Of a DNA stretch of 25,570 nucleotides, positions 16,495 through 24,717 are shown piece after piece. Both the position numbers and the translations under genes were made by a program. Positions within the stretch are counted from its first letter, which is position 1. Every line of letters starts with the position of its first letter. Below the pieces are notes generated by a model, which worked only from the letters and a program-made list of their open reading frames with translations, did no database searches and was not told the origin of the DNA. The DNA comes from GCA-2718845 sp913041905 (lineage in GTDB: Bacteria > Pseudomonadota > Gammaproteobacteria > GCA-002705445 > GCA-002716945): positions 1 through 25,570 of the forward strand of contig CAJWJQ010000014.1 of assembly GCA_913041905.1 (NCBI GenBank), given 5' to 3'.

Positions 16495-18201
16495 ATGCGT
16501 AATTATTTAAAAATTTTACTAATAATTTTACCTTTTATCACACTCAATTGCTCTAAAACTGATAAGAAAAGTGACTCTATTGATTCTCAAATAATAGAAA
16601 ATAATCAAATAAATAGTGATAAATATAAGCAGTTATATGACTCTATTTATATTAGACTTGCCCTTCAAAAATCTTTGAAACACGAAGCATTAACACTATT
16701 TGTAAAAGATATAGAAATTATAAAAGATTTAAAACTATACAGTGAAATATCTAAAATAGCTTTAGATTCATATAAATATGATGATGCAAATACAATTGCA
16801 AGACAATGGGCGAAGATTGATGCTGATTCAAGCTATCCATTTGAATTAGGTTTTCGAGCATCCCTTGAGCTTAAAGATTTTAAAAAAGCTGAATATTATC
16901 TAAAAAAATATTTAGACATAGAACAACCAAAAAATAAAAGAGATTATTCAAAACTATTGTTTTCTTTATTAGGCAATAAGAATAGATTGAATGTTATGAA
17001 TTTTTTTGATAGTTATATTGAGAAAAAAAATAATAGGGAATTAATAATTAGTTATATTGAATTATTATATTCTTATAATAAACCCATAGAAGTTATAAAA
17101 CATATAAATAATATTAGCTCACTTAATGAGCGTAATCTAATTAGGTTATATGCAAACTCCCATGTTTTAATAAACCAGTTAGAGCCTGCAAAAAAAACTT
17201 TATTAGGATTCCTAGAGAATAAGACCCTGCCTGACAGACAAGTTCAATTAGAGTTATTACAAATTTATTTAGGTTTAGGTGATATAAAGTCAGCAGAAAA
17301 TTTAATAACTAAAATGATAAATAATACCTCAGGCGATGTCTCACTAATATATGATGTATCAAAAATACTTTATGAAAATAATAATTATAATTTATCTGAA
17401 AAATATTTATCTTCATTAGTTGTAAACTCAGATAGAATAATTTTTTTAAGAGGTATGCTCGATTTAAAATCTGAAAATTATAAAGAAGCAATCGCCCATT
17501 TCGATAGAATTAGTGACTATAACTATAAAATTATTGCAATTTTTAGCAAGGCCTCAGCATTATCAGAAATTTCTGGGAATAAATACGCGATTAATTATTT
17601 AGATTCTATGCGAGATAAGTTTGATTCTTATAATGATAGATTAAGATTTCTATTGCAAAAAATATCTTTATTAAGACAAGAGAAAAAATTTAAAGAAATA
17701 GTTGAGATCTGCACAAACCATTTAATAAATGAAAAGTATGACATGGAAGTTTTATATTCAAGAGCAATGGCTTATGAATCATCAGGCAATATATCTAAAA
17801 TGGAAGTTGATTTAAAAGAAATTTTAAAAATAGATAAAGAAAATACTAATACGTTGAATGCTCTTGGTTATAGTTTGACCATACACACAAACAGATACAA
17901 TGAAGCTTATAATTTAATTTTACAAGCGTATCATAATGATCCTGGAAATGCCGCCATTCTAGATAGTATGGCTTGGATTTATTATCAAAAAGGTAATTAT
18001 GAAAAGGCATTATTATTTTCTGAAATTGCTTATAAGAAAGACAAAGACCCTGAAATAATTGAACATTTTTGTGAAATCTTAAAAAAAAATAAAATGCATG
18101 AGGAATTAAAGAAAGTTATAAATTTTGTACTTGATAACTATCCTGATAAAAAAGAACTAATAGAAAAATTAAATATTTTAAAGAATGAAATACGAATTTA
18201 A
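16495..18201 (+). CDS. Tetratricopeptide-repeat protein, possible lipoprotein (family encoded between hemA and lolB/ispE)
   Basis: A 568-residue protein with a hydrophobic N-terminus (residues about 5-17) followed by Cys19, so a signal sequence is likely. Lipidation is possible, but the -3 to -1 residues T-L-N fit the lipobox poorly. The rest is helical TPR-like repeats; the C-terminal ones are clearest, with A-L-G-Y-S-L, N-R-Y-N-E-A-Y-N-L-I and A-A-I-L-D-S-M-A-W-I-Y-Y-Q-K-G-N-Y near residues 455-505. This C-terminal pattern and the position beside hemA match the conserved pseudomonad TPR protein in the same place. It probably acts in the periplasm as a protein-interaction scaffold; its partner is unknown. 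I chose the ATG at 16495 because the longer frame from a GTG at 16477 adds six residues before the signal peptide. It overlaps ispE by 17 bases. Confidence 0.75.
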   Translation: MRNYLKILLIILPFITLNCSKTDKKSDSIDSQIIENNQINSDKYKQLYDSIYIRLALQKSLKHEALTLFVKDIEIIKDLKLYSEISKIALDSYKYDDANTIARQWAKIDADSSYPFELGFRASLELKDFKKAEYYLKKYLDIEQPKNKRDYSKLLFSLLGNKNRLNVMNFFDSYIEKKNNRELIISYIELLYSYNKPIEVIKHINNISSLNERNLIRLYANSHVLINQLEPAKKTLLGFLENKTLPDRQVQLELLQIYLGLGDIKSAENLITKMINNTSGDVSLIYDVSKILYENNNYNLSEKYLSSLVVNSDRIIFLRGMLDLKSENYKEAIAHFDRISDYNYKIIAIFSKASALSEISGNKYAINYLDSMRDKFDSYNDRLRFLLQKISLLRQEKKFKEIVEICTNHLINEKYDMEVLYSRAMAYESSGNISKMEVDLKEILKIDKENTNTLNALGYSLTIHTNRYNEAYNLILQAYHNDPGNAAILDSMAWIYYQKGNYEKALLFSEIAYKKDKDPEIIEHFCEILKKNKMHEELKKVINFVLDNYPDKKELIEKLNILKNEIRI

Positions 18202-18988
18202 ATCATTTGCTAAGATAAATCATTTCTTAAAGATTTTAGATAGAAGAAAAGATGGTTATCATAATATCCAAAGCGCTTTTCAACTTATCAATCTTTTTGA
18301 TATTATAACTTTTAAAAAGAGATCTGATAATAACATTAATTTAATTTGCAATATAAAAGATATACAAAAAAATAATAGTATTCTAGATGCAATTAATATT
18401 TTTCGAAAAGAATATAGAGTTAAAAGATTTGGTCTTGATATCTATATTAAAAAAAATATACCTGTTGGCGGAGGGCTGGGAGGAGGAAGTTCAAATGCAG
18501 CTGTTACTTTAAAAGCATTGACAGAAATCTGGAACATTAAAACAAATAATCTTTTATTGTCTAATTTAGCGATAAAATTAGGTAGCGATGTACCATTCTT
18601 TTTAAACGGTAAAAATGCCTGGGTTGAAGGTAGAGGTGAAATTATAACGAATATGCATCTTAAACCGCATTGGTTTATATTAATTTTTAGTCAGCACAAT
18701 GTTTCAACGACAAAAATATATGAAAATTTTAGACCTCCCAAAAAATATCAAAGATATAATTATGATGATTTTGTGGATGATAAAATAGGAAATGATTTTG
18801 AGAAAATTGTCTTACAAAAATACCCTTCTATTAGAAAATCCTATGATATAGTTTCTAAATTTACAAATGTAAACTTAACAGGGACTGGGGGAACATTATT
18901 TATCAAATTAGATAGCTTAGAAGAGGCAAAAAAAGTTGTGTTAAAAATACCAAATAATCAAAATTCTAAAATTGTTGAATCCTGTTAA
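18185..18988 (+). CDS. ispE: 4-diphosphocytidyl-2-C-methyl-D-erythritol kinase
   Basis: GHMP-family kinase of the MEP isoprenoid pathway, phosphorylating CDP-methylerythritol. The 267-residue product shows Lys10 (S-F-A-K-I-N), the glycine-rich ATP loop P-V-G-G-G-L-G-G-G-S-S-N-A-A at residues 93-106, the catalytic aspartate in L-G-S-D-V-P-F-F (Asp135), and the C-terminal L-T-G-T-G-G-T-L-F motif. The ATG lies within the last codons of the TPR gene, implying coupled translation. In Pseudomonas lolB lies between these two genes; it is absent here. Confidence 0.95.
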   Translation: MKYEFKSFAKINHFLKILDRRKDGYHNIQSAFQLINLFDIITFKKRSDNNINLICNIKDIQKNNSILDAINIFRKEYRVKRFGLDIYIKKNIPVGGGLGGGSSNAAVTLKALTEIWNIKTNNLLLSNLAIKLGSDVPFFLNGKNAWVEGRGEIITNMHLKPHWFILIFSQHNVSTTKIYENFRPPKKYQRYNYDDFVDDKIGNDFEKIVLQKYPSIRKSYDIVSKFTNVNLTGTGGTLFIKLDSLEEAKKVVLKIPNNQNSKIVESC

Positions 18989-19112
18989 TTACATATAAAA
19001 GCTATCATTTTATTTAGAATTATTTTGTTTCCATGTTAAGCTACGCTTATAATCAACGTGCATGGGGCTAGTAAATCCGAGATACTCTTGATATATTTAA
19101 TTCTATTTATTT
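18989..19112 (+). other. Intergenic gap between ispE and tRNA-Gln with an inverted repeat
   Basis: This 124-base gap has no convincing gene. It contains an outer inverted repeat CCATG (19031-19035) and CATGG (19061-19065), with a perfect five-base inner stem TAAGC/GCTTA (19037-19041 and 19045-19049, three-base loop). No T-run follows, so it is not a standard terminator. The region should also contain the tRNA-Gln/prs promoter. TTGATA near 19088 is a possible -35, but I cannot pair it confidently. Confidence 0.3.
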
Positions 19113-19184
19113 TGGGGTGTCGCCAAGCGGTAAGGCAGCGGGTTTTGATCCCGTCATTCGGAGGTTCGAATCCTTCCACCCCAG
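19113..19184 (+). tRNA. tRNA-Gln (anticodon UUG)
   Basis: A 72-base cloverleaf closely follows E. coli tRNA-Gln: a seven-pair acceptor stem (T-G-G-G-G-T-G with C-A-C-C-C-C-A) with a U1-A72 pair, and the anticodon loop TTTTGAT with TTG at the centre. The T-loop is TTCGAAT, and the discriminator is G. The 3' CCA is not encoded; TTT follows. Its place between ispE and prs is conserved in pseudomonads. U1-A72 is compatible with both GlnRS and GatCAB routes to Gln-tRNA. Confidence 0.97.
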
Positions 19185-19200
19185 TTTTAAGGTATAGCAT

Positions 19201-20154
19201 ATGAAAAATGATAAGCCACTAATGATTTTTTCAGGAAATTCTAATAAACAACTAGCTATAGATGTAGCAAAACACCTAAATATATCTGTGGGTAAAGCAA
19301 GTGTAACCACATTTAGTGATGGAGAAATATCAGTAGAAATTCAGGAAAATGTTAGAGGTCAGGACATTTTTATAATTCAGCCTACTTGCAAACCAACAAA
19401 TGATAATTTGATGGAGTTAATGATAATGACCGATGCACTAAGAAGGTCTTCTGTTGACAGAATTACAGCAGTACTTCCTTATTTTGGTTATTCAAGACAA
19501 GACAGAAGAGTTAGATCAGCAAGAGTACCAATTTCAGCTAAAGTAGTTGCAAATATGATTGCAAGTATGGATATAGATAGATTGTTAACGGTAGATTTAC
19601 ACGCAGATCAAATCCAAGGTTTTTTCGATATTCCTGTAGACAATATTTATGCAACACCATTATTTGTAGCTGATATATATAAACAGAAATATTCAAATAC
19701 TATTGTTGTGTCACCTGATATTGGTGGCGTAGTGAGAGCAAGAGCTCTTGCTAAGCAATTAAAATGTGAATTAGCTATTGTAGATAAAAGAAGACCTAAG
19801 GCAAATGTATCAGAAGTTATGCAAATTATAGGGGATGTTAAAGGGTCCACTTGTATAATGGTAGATGATATTGTAGATACCGCAGGAACACTATGTGGAG
19901 CAGCTAAAGCTCTGAAAGATAGAGGCGCTAAAACAGTATACGCATATATTACACATCCTGTATTTTCTGGAAAAGCCTATCAAAACATTGAAAAATCAAT
20001 GCTTGATGAGATTATAGTAACTGATACAATTCCTTTAGAAGGTAAAGGCGGTAAAACAAAGAACATTCGTCAGATTTCAGTGTCTGAGATGTTAGCAGAA
20101 ACAATAAGAAGAATTCACAACAAAGAATCTGTTAGTACACTTTTTATGGATTAG
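19201..20154 (+). CDS. prs: Ribose-phosphate pyrophosphokinase
   Basis: Makes PRPP from ribose 5-phosphate and ATP for nucleotide, histidine and NAD synthesis. The 317-residue protein is of normal length. It shows L-P-Y-F-G-Y-S-R-Q-D-R-R near 95, the V-D-L-H-A-D-Q-I-Q-G-F-F flexible region near 129-140, the S-P-D-I-G-G-V-V-R-A loop, and the PRPP-binding V-D-D-I-V-D-T-A-G-T motif. Translation begins 16 bases after the tRNA-Gln 3' end, with AAGG eight bases before the ATG. The messenger 5' end may therefore be created by tRNA 3' processing. Confidence 0.97.
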   Translation: MKNDKPLMIFSGNSNKQLAIDVAKHLNISVGKASVTTFSDGEISVEIQENVRGQDIFIIQPTCKPTNDNLMELMIMTDALRRSSVDRITAVLPYFGYSRQDRRVRSARVPISAKVVANMIASMDIDRLLTVDLHADQIQGFFDIPVDNIYATPLFVADIYKQKYSNTIVVSPDIGGVVRARALAKQLKCELAIVDKRRPKANVSEVMQIIGDVKGSTCIMVDDIVDTAGTLCGAAKALKDRGAKTVYAYITHPVFSGKAYQNIEKSMLDEIIVTDTIPLEGKGGKTKNIRQISVSEMLAETIRRIHNKESVSTLFMD

Positions 20155-20184
20155 TGTATAATTCAATTTTTGGAAGATTAAAAG

Positions 20185-20889
20185 ATGACATCACAATATA
20201 CATTAAGCGCAACCAAAAGAGATAATTTTGGTAAAAGAGCTTCTAAAAGATATAGGAGAGATAACATGGTGCCTGGAGAAATATATGGCGCTAAAGAAAA
20301 TCAATCTATTCTTATTAATGGCTTCGAACTTAGCAAGCAAAGCAAAGACCCACAATTTTATAGTAATGTTATAGATCTCAGCATCGATAAATCTAAAGTA
20401 GAAGTAATTTTAAAAGATGTGCAGAGAGATCCACAAAAATCATACATAACGCATATAGATTTTCTTGCTGTAGATAAAGACAAAAAAATTCATGTAAATG
20501 TGCCATTTAAATTTATTAATGAAGAAATATGTAAGGGTGTAAAATTGTCTGGAGGTATATTGTCACATATTATCACTGAGATAGAAGTAAATTGTTTACC
20601 TAAAGATATACCAGAAAATATTGAAGTAAATGTTGCTGAACTAGATTTAAATCAAAGCCTACATTTAACTGAAATAACATTACCAGAAGGAATTGAGTTA
20701 TTACATGGTGGTGACAAAGATCATGATACAGCTATAGTTAAATGTTATAAACCAATAGAAGAAGTTATTGAAGAACCTGTAGCTGAGGGAGAAGCAGAGG
20801 GCGATGCTGAAGTCGAAGGAGAAGAAGGTGCGAAAGCTTCCGATGCTGAAGAATCAAAAGAACCAAAAGAAGAAACCAAGAAAGATTAA
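20185..20889 (+). CDS. rplY: Large ribosomal subunit protein bL25, long CTC/TL5 form
   Basis: Binds 5S rRNA in the central protuberance of the 50S subunit. The 234-residue product has the N-terminal L25 domain (F-G-K-R-A-S-K-R-Y-R-R-D-N-M-V-P-G-E-I-Y-G) followed by the C-terminal CTC beta domain. It ends in a long acidic, low-complexity tail of Glu, Ala, Gly and Lys from about residue 190. This is the long form, unlike the short E. coli L25, and pseudomonads also have it. The prs-rplY-pth-ychF order is conserved. Confidence 0.95.
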   Translation: MTSQYTLSATKRDNFGKRASKRYRRDNMVPGEIYGAKENQSILINGFELSKQSKDPQFYSNVIDLSIDKSKVEVILKDVQRDPQKSYITHIDFLAVDKDKKIHVNVPFKFINEEICKGVKLSGGILSHIITEIEVNCLPKDIPENIEVNVAELDLNQSLHLTEITLPEGIELLHGGDKDHDTAIVKCYKPIEEVIEEPVAEGEAEGDAEVEGEEGAKASDAEESKEPKEETKKD

Positions 20890-20913
20890 CTATTAAACTT
20901 TTTATTAAAAAAT

Positions 20914-21495
20914 ATGAGTCAAATGTCGCTCAAACTTATTGTTGGCCTTGGCAATCCTGACAAACATCTCTTATCAACAAGACATAATGTTGGTTTTTGG
21001 TTATTGGATAATTTAGTAGAAAAACTATCAAAAAATCTTTCTTACATAAAAAAATTTGATTCTGACATATGTGAACTTGAACATAACTCTCACCAAATAT
21101 ATCTTATGAAACCTCTTAGTTATATTAATAATAGTGGTGTACCTATAAAAAAATATATAAAAAATAAAAACATAGAAACAGAAAATATTTTGATAGTTTA
21201 TGATGATTTAGATTTAAATGTGGGACAAGTTAGACTGAAACAAGGCGGGGGAAGTGCTGGGCATAATGGATTAAACAGTATTATAGAACAACTTGGCTCA
21301 AAAGAATTTTGGAGATTAAGAATAGGTATAGGTAAACCAGCAAACAAAGATGATGTTGTTGATTATGTCTTAGGTAAACCATCACTAGAAGATAGACAAA
21401 GTATTTTAGAGTGCATTAATTTAACCTTGGATAAAATTAATCAGTTTTTTGATGGCGATTTCTCTAATTTGATGAACAAACTAAATGGAAAATAA
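20914..21495 (+). CDS. pth: Peptidyl-tRNA hydrolase
   Basis: Recycles tRNA by cleaving peptidyl-tRNA released prematurely from ribosomes. In this 193-residue protein the active-site residues are Asn14 in G-L-G-N-P, His24 in T-R-H-N-V-G, and the aspartate in V-Y-D-D-L-D-L. The G-G-G-S-A-G-H-N-G-L motif supplies the second asparagine. Starting at the in-frame ATG at 20923 would give Asn11/His21 numbering nearer to E. coli (Asn10/His20), and the ribosome site does not decide between them. It lies two bases before ychF. Confidence 0.96.
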   Translation: MSQMSLKLIVGLGNPDKHLLSTRHNVGFWLLDNLVEKLSKNLSYIKKFDSDICELEHNSHQIYLMKPLSYINNSGVPIKKYIKNKNIETENILIVYDDLDLNVGQVRLKQGGGSAGHNGLNSIIEQLGSKEFWRLRIGIGKPANKDDVVDYVLGKPSLEDRQSILECINLTLDKINQFFDGDFSNLMNKLNGK

Positions 21496-21497
21496 AC

Positions 21498-22574
21498 ATG
21501 GGTTTTAAATGTGGCTTAGTAGGCATGCCTAATGTAGGAAAATCCTCAATTTTTAATTTATTAACACAACAGTCAATTCCAGCTAATAATTATCCTTTTT
21601 GCACAATAGATCCTAACGTTGCATACGTAGAAGTTCCTGATAAAAGGTTAACTTCTCTTGCAACTATTAATAACTCAAAAAATATTATAAATGCATCTAT
21701 AGAGTTTGTTGATATTGCAGGGCTAATAAAGGGAGCATCTAAAGGTGAGGGTTTGGGAAATGAATTTTTAAGCCACATAAACAGCACGGATGTAATAGCA
21801 CATGTTGTAAGGTTTTTTAAAGATAAGGAAATCATTCACGTTAAAGGGGAATGTAATCCTATTGATGATTTCCATGATATTAATTTAGAATTAATTTTAT
21901 CTGATTTAAATACAGTACAGAAATATTATGAAAGGTTTAAAAAGAGCAAAACAGATCATAAAGAAAAGTCTTTAATTTTAGATGAACTAAACTCTTTAAT
22001 TAACCATTTGTCTAATGACAAGTTTGCGTCTTCCTTTGGATATACCGATAGGCTAAATACATTAACCGATTTAAAATTATTAACTAAAAAACCAATGTTT
22101 ATAATAGCAAATATCAATGAAGGCACACACAAAGATGATATTGGCAATTTTCTATCATCTTTAGATTCTAAAATACAATCCGTATCAGTTAATGTTAAAT
22201 TAGAGCAAGAAATATTATCATTAAATACAGAGGATCAAAAAGAATTTTTAGATGAAATAGGTGAGACCGAAAGCGCATTATCTAGAATTATTAAGACAGG
22301 TTATGAATTATTAGGTTTAAAAACATTTTTTACCAGCGGTGAAAAGGAAACAAAAGCATGGGCAGCAAAAAAAGATTTTAATGCAAGTGATTGTTCAGGT
22401 ATTATACACAGTGATATAAAAAAAGGCTTTATTAGAGCTGAAACTGTTTCTTATAATGATTATATTAAACATAATGGAGAACAAGGTTCTAAAAGTAATG
22501 GCGCTTGGAGACAAGAGGGAAAAGATTATATTGTACAAGAAGGTGATGTAGTTTATTTTAGATTTAATTTATAA
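21498..22574 (+). CDS. ychF: Ribosome-associated ATPase YchF (Obg-family)
   Basis: Universally conserved P-loop ATPase that binds the ribosome and is linked to stress responses. The 358-residue protein has the G1 loop G-M-P-N-V-G-K-S-S near 9-17, F-C-T-I-D-P-N, and D-I-A-G-L-I-K-G-A-S-K-G-E-G-L-G-N. The G4 position reads N-I-N-E, the N-x-x-E form that favours ATP over GTP. A coiled-coil insert and a C-terminal TGS domain follow. The stop codon TAA is immediately followed by the first base of tRNA-Met, so the messenger 3' end must be made by RNase P if the two are co-transcribed. Confidence 0.97.
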   Translation: MGFKCGLVGMPNVGKSSIFNLLTQQSIPANNYPFCTIDPNVAYVEVPDKRLTSLATINNSKNIINASIEFVDIAGLIKGASKGEGLGNEFLSHINSTDVIAHVVRFFKDKEIIHVKGECNPIDDFHDINLELILSDLNTVQKYYERFKKSKTDHKEKSLILDELNSLINHLSNDKFASSFGYTDRLNTLTDLKLLTKKPMFIIANINEGTHKDDIGNFLSSLDSKIQSVSVNVKLEQEILSLNTEDQKEFLDEIGETESALSRIIKTGYELLGLKTFFTSGEKETKAWAAKKDFNASDCSGIIHSDIKKGFIRAETVSYNDYIKHNGEQGSKSNGAWRQEGKDYIVQEGDVVYFRFNL

Positions 22575-22648
22575 GGTCATGTAGCTCAGTTGGTTAGAGC
22601 ACAGCACTCATAACGCTGCGGTCGGTGGTTCAAGTCCACCCATGACCA
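22575..22648 (+). tRNA. tRNA-Met (elongator, anticodon CAU)
   Basis: A 74-base cloverleaf with a perfect acceptor stem G-G-T-C-A-T-G/C-A-T-G-A-C-C, D-arm T-A-G-C-T-C-A-G-T-T-G-G-T-T-A-G-A-G-C, anticodon loop CTCATAA, and T-loop TTCAAGT. It follows E. coli elongator tRNA-Met closely and lacks initiator features. A tRNA-Ile with lysidine-modified CAU is the main alternative. No CCA is encoded. It follows the ychF stop with no spacer, and norB converges on it from 24 bases away. Confidence 0.95.
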
Positions 22649-22672
22649 TTTCTAAATCGTATTTGTTAAGTA

Positions 22673-24121
22673 TTACGTAGACAGTAGTTTAGACTTATTA
22701 TTTTTCATCTCAGAGTGAGAACCAATGGTGATTAAATCCCAGATAAGAATAATTAACCCAAGTGCCATTATCCAACCAAAAGTCATTCTCCAATCCATTG
22801 CTAACATAAAACTAGGGTCAGATTGTGCTTTAAAATAACCGCTCCATGTAGAGCCTTCAACTGCCCGTTCAATAAATGCTTGTTTATATCCGGCGATTAA
22901 CATAGCAATAGTCATTCCGACAACACCAATATTTAGTAGGGTTAATGATGTTTTCCATTTCCAGCCATTATCAATCAAGCTTGAACCCATGTGAATATTT
23001 CCTCTCCAGGCTTGGATTGCCATATAAAACATTGCAATATTGATCGTTGCATAAGCGCCGAAAAAAGCTAAATGCCCATGAGATGCTGTCCACTGTGTTC
23101 CATGTGTGTAGAGATTAATTTGAGGTAATGTTTGGAAAAAACCCCATACTCCAGCACCAAAAAAATTACCAAAGGCATGCGCAATCAACCATGCAAGCGC
23201 GGGATTATTTGTTGATTTAAAATTTTTAACACCTGAATCATAAATAGCATGAACCAACATAGCCACCAAAGGAATTGGTTCAAGAGCAGAAAAGAAACCA
23301 CCAATGGTCAACCAATATTCTGGTGTGCCAATCCAAAAATAGTGATGCCCTAGACCTAAAATCCCTGATCCAAGCATTAGGGTTACCTCAATATATAACC
23401 AAGTAGTTACAATACGCCTACTAGCATTAATTGTCTTCATTAAAACCCAGGCCATAATACAACCAACAAGGACTTCCCAAGTTGCCTCAACCCAAAGATG
23501 TACGACCCACCACCACCAGAATTGATCCATTGAAATATTATCACTATAAAACATTCCAGCAAGATAGACGCCTGCAAGTGCAGCTAAGTCTAAAACAAGG
23601 ACGCCAGCTATACCACTCCATTTGCCTTTAATAAAAGTAGCGTATATGTTATAGAAAAAAATTAACATTACAAAAACGATTCCAATATCAGCCCATCTAG
23701 GAGCCTCAATGTATTCTCTTCCCTCATTAATTAGCCAAATTGAAGCATGACTACCTTCCCCGTCTTGAATAAATAAGAACACGAGAACCACAATCAATAC
23801 AGCAATAGTTAAGATCCAAAAACCAAAATTTGCCAGTTTTTTACCGACCAATTCTGTTTTAGCCTCGTCTTCAATTAACCAATAAACTGACCCAATAAAA
23901 CCGTATAGCAACCAAATAATCATGGCATTTATGTGTACCATACGATTCACATTAAAATCTATGATTTGGTAGAGAAATTCAGGATTGTTAAATTGTGTAC
24001 CTGCTAATATGCCAAAAATAATCTGAACCACAAATATTACAATAGCCATAGAAAAATATTTTATTGCGATTTTTTGACCCGAATTCAAATGTATCGTATT
24101 AAGAGCATGAAAGTTAATCAT
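22673..24121 (-). CDS. norB: Nitric oxide reductase catalytic subunit NorB (cNOR type)
   Basis: Membrane subunit of cytochrome c-dependent nitric oxide reductase, which reduces two NO to N2O using a heme b3/FeB centre. The 482-residue protein has about 12 membrane helices. Visible ligands are His63 and His350 (low-spin heme b), His348 in A-S-H-G-H-L-A-F-F-G (heme b3), and His208, His259 and His260 with Glu212 in H-L-W-V-E-A-T-W-E (FeB). Glu281 in S-A-L-E-P-I-P is also conserved. The full FeB glutamate set separates it from cytochrome oxidases, and there is no fused quinol-oxidising N-terminal domain, so it is not qNOR. It overlaps norC by four bases (ATGA). No norQ or norD follows, since the convergent tRNA-Met starts 24 bases away. 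Confidence 0.95.
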   Translation of the reverse strand: MINFHALNTIHLNSGQKIAIKYFSMAIVIFVVQIIFGILAGTQFNNPEFLYQIIDFNVNRMVHINAMIIWLLYGFIGSVYWLIEDEAKTELVGKKLANFGFWILTIAVLIVVLVFLFIQDGEGSHASIWLINEGREYIEAPRWADIGIVFVMLIFFYNIYATFIKGKWSGIAGVLVLDLAALAGVYLAGMFYSDNISMDQFWWWWVVHLWVEATWEVLVGCIMAWVLMKTINASRRIVTTWLYIEVTLMLGSGILGLGHHYFWIGTPEYWLTIGGFFSALEPIPLVAMLVHAIYDSGVKNFKSTNNPALAWLIAHAFGNFFGAGVWGFFQTLPQINLYTHGTQWTASHGHLAFFGAYATINIAMFYMAIQAWRGNIHMGSSLIDNGWKWKTSLTLLNIGVVGMTIAMLIAGYKQAFIERAVEGSTWSGYFKAQSDPSFMLAMDWRMTFGWIMALGLIILIWDLITIGSHSEMKNNKSKLLST

Positions 24122-24717
24122 TGCTTTATTGTCCGAAAATTAGTGGGAAAACCATTAGTGTCAATTGATGACATCCATTTCAGATATGCAATGATCGATT
24201 TGGCTTCAGCTTCCGTGAGCCCTAGGTTTGGCATTTTTCTATTCGTCCCAAACGTCCTTGCATTGTTTTCAGGATCCATTAGGAAATTTAGCATCAATGT
24301 CTCTCTGACTGATTTTGCGCCCCAGCCTGGATCTAACCAAGCTTTAGTTAAATCGGGAGCGTAGTAAGCACCGTTTCCTAGCAACGTATGGCAATTCATA
24401 CAGTTTTTAGCCTGAATTGTTAACTTGCCAAGGTTTATAAGATCTTCTGCTTCCTCTGTAGTTAATATATTTCCGAATAGAGGAGACTCAGAACCAATTA
24501 CCGGTTCAAACATATTTCTTGTTTTATTGTATTTATAGTCTATCTGATTATTGATTACTGTATACGCAGGAACTCTTTTGGAACCAACTGTTATTTTATC
24601 GACTGTATCAAAAGTTAGAAGCACTAGAACTAAAATCATAAATCCAGTTATAAATATAGCTGATTTTTTCCAAAAATTTTCTGAGGCCCACCAAACAATT
24701 TCGTCTTTTTTTATCAC
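24118..24717 (-). CDS. norC: Nitric oxide reductase cytochrome c subunit NorC, extended form
   Basis: Membrane-anchored c-type cytochrome that passes electrons to NorB. The 199-residue protein starts with one transmembrane helix near residues 18-36. The heme-attachment motif C-M-N-C-H lies at 106-110, followed by T-L-L-G-N-G-A-Y-Y-A-P-D-L, a NorC signature. The distal methionine ligand is probably Met162 in R-K-M-P-N. Canonical NorC is about 146 residues with the heme motif near 61-65, so there are roughly 45 extra periplasmic residues before the heme. The start is a GTG overlapping the preceding stop (GTGA). Confidence 0.93.
   Translation of the reverse strand: MIKKDEIVWWASENFWKKSAIFITGFMILVLVLLTFDTVDKITVGSKRVPAYTVINNQIDYKYNKTRNMFEPVIGSESPLFGNILTTEEAEDLINLGKLTIQAKNCMNCHTLLGNGAYYAPDLTKAWLDPGWGAKSVRETLMLNFLMDPENNARTFGTNRKMPNLGLTEAEAKSIIAYLKWMSSIDTNGFPTNFRTIKQ

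Noticed and set aside
19107..19310. Minus-strand open frame across tRNA-Gln with a G-W-K-D-S-N-L-R-like tail
   Set aside because: This is the well-known false peptide obtained by translating the antisense strand of tRNA genes, and it also overlaps prs.
24074..24364. Plus-strand open frame opposite norC and norB
   Set aside because: It is antisense to two well-supported genes and shows no domain or ribosome site of its own.
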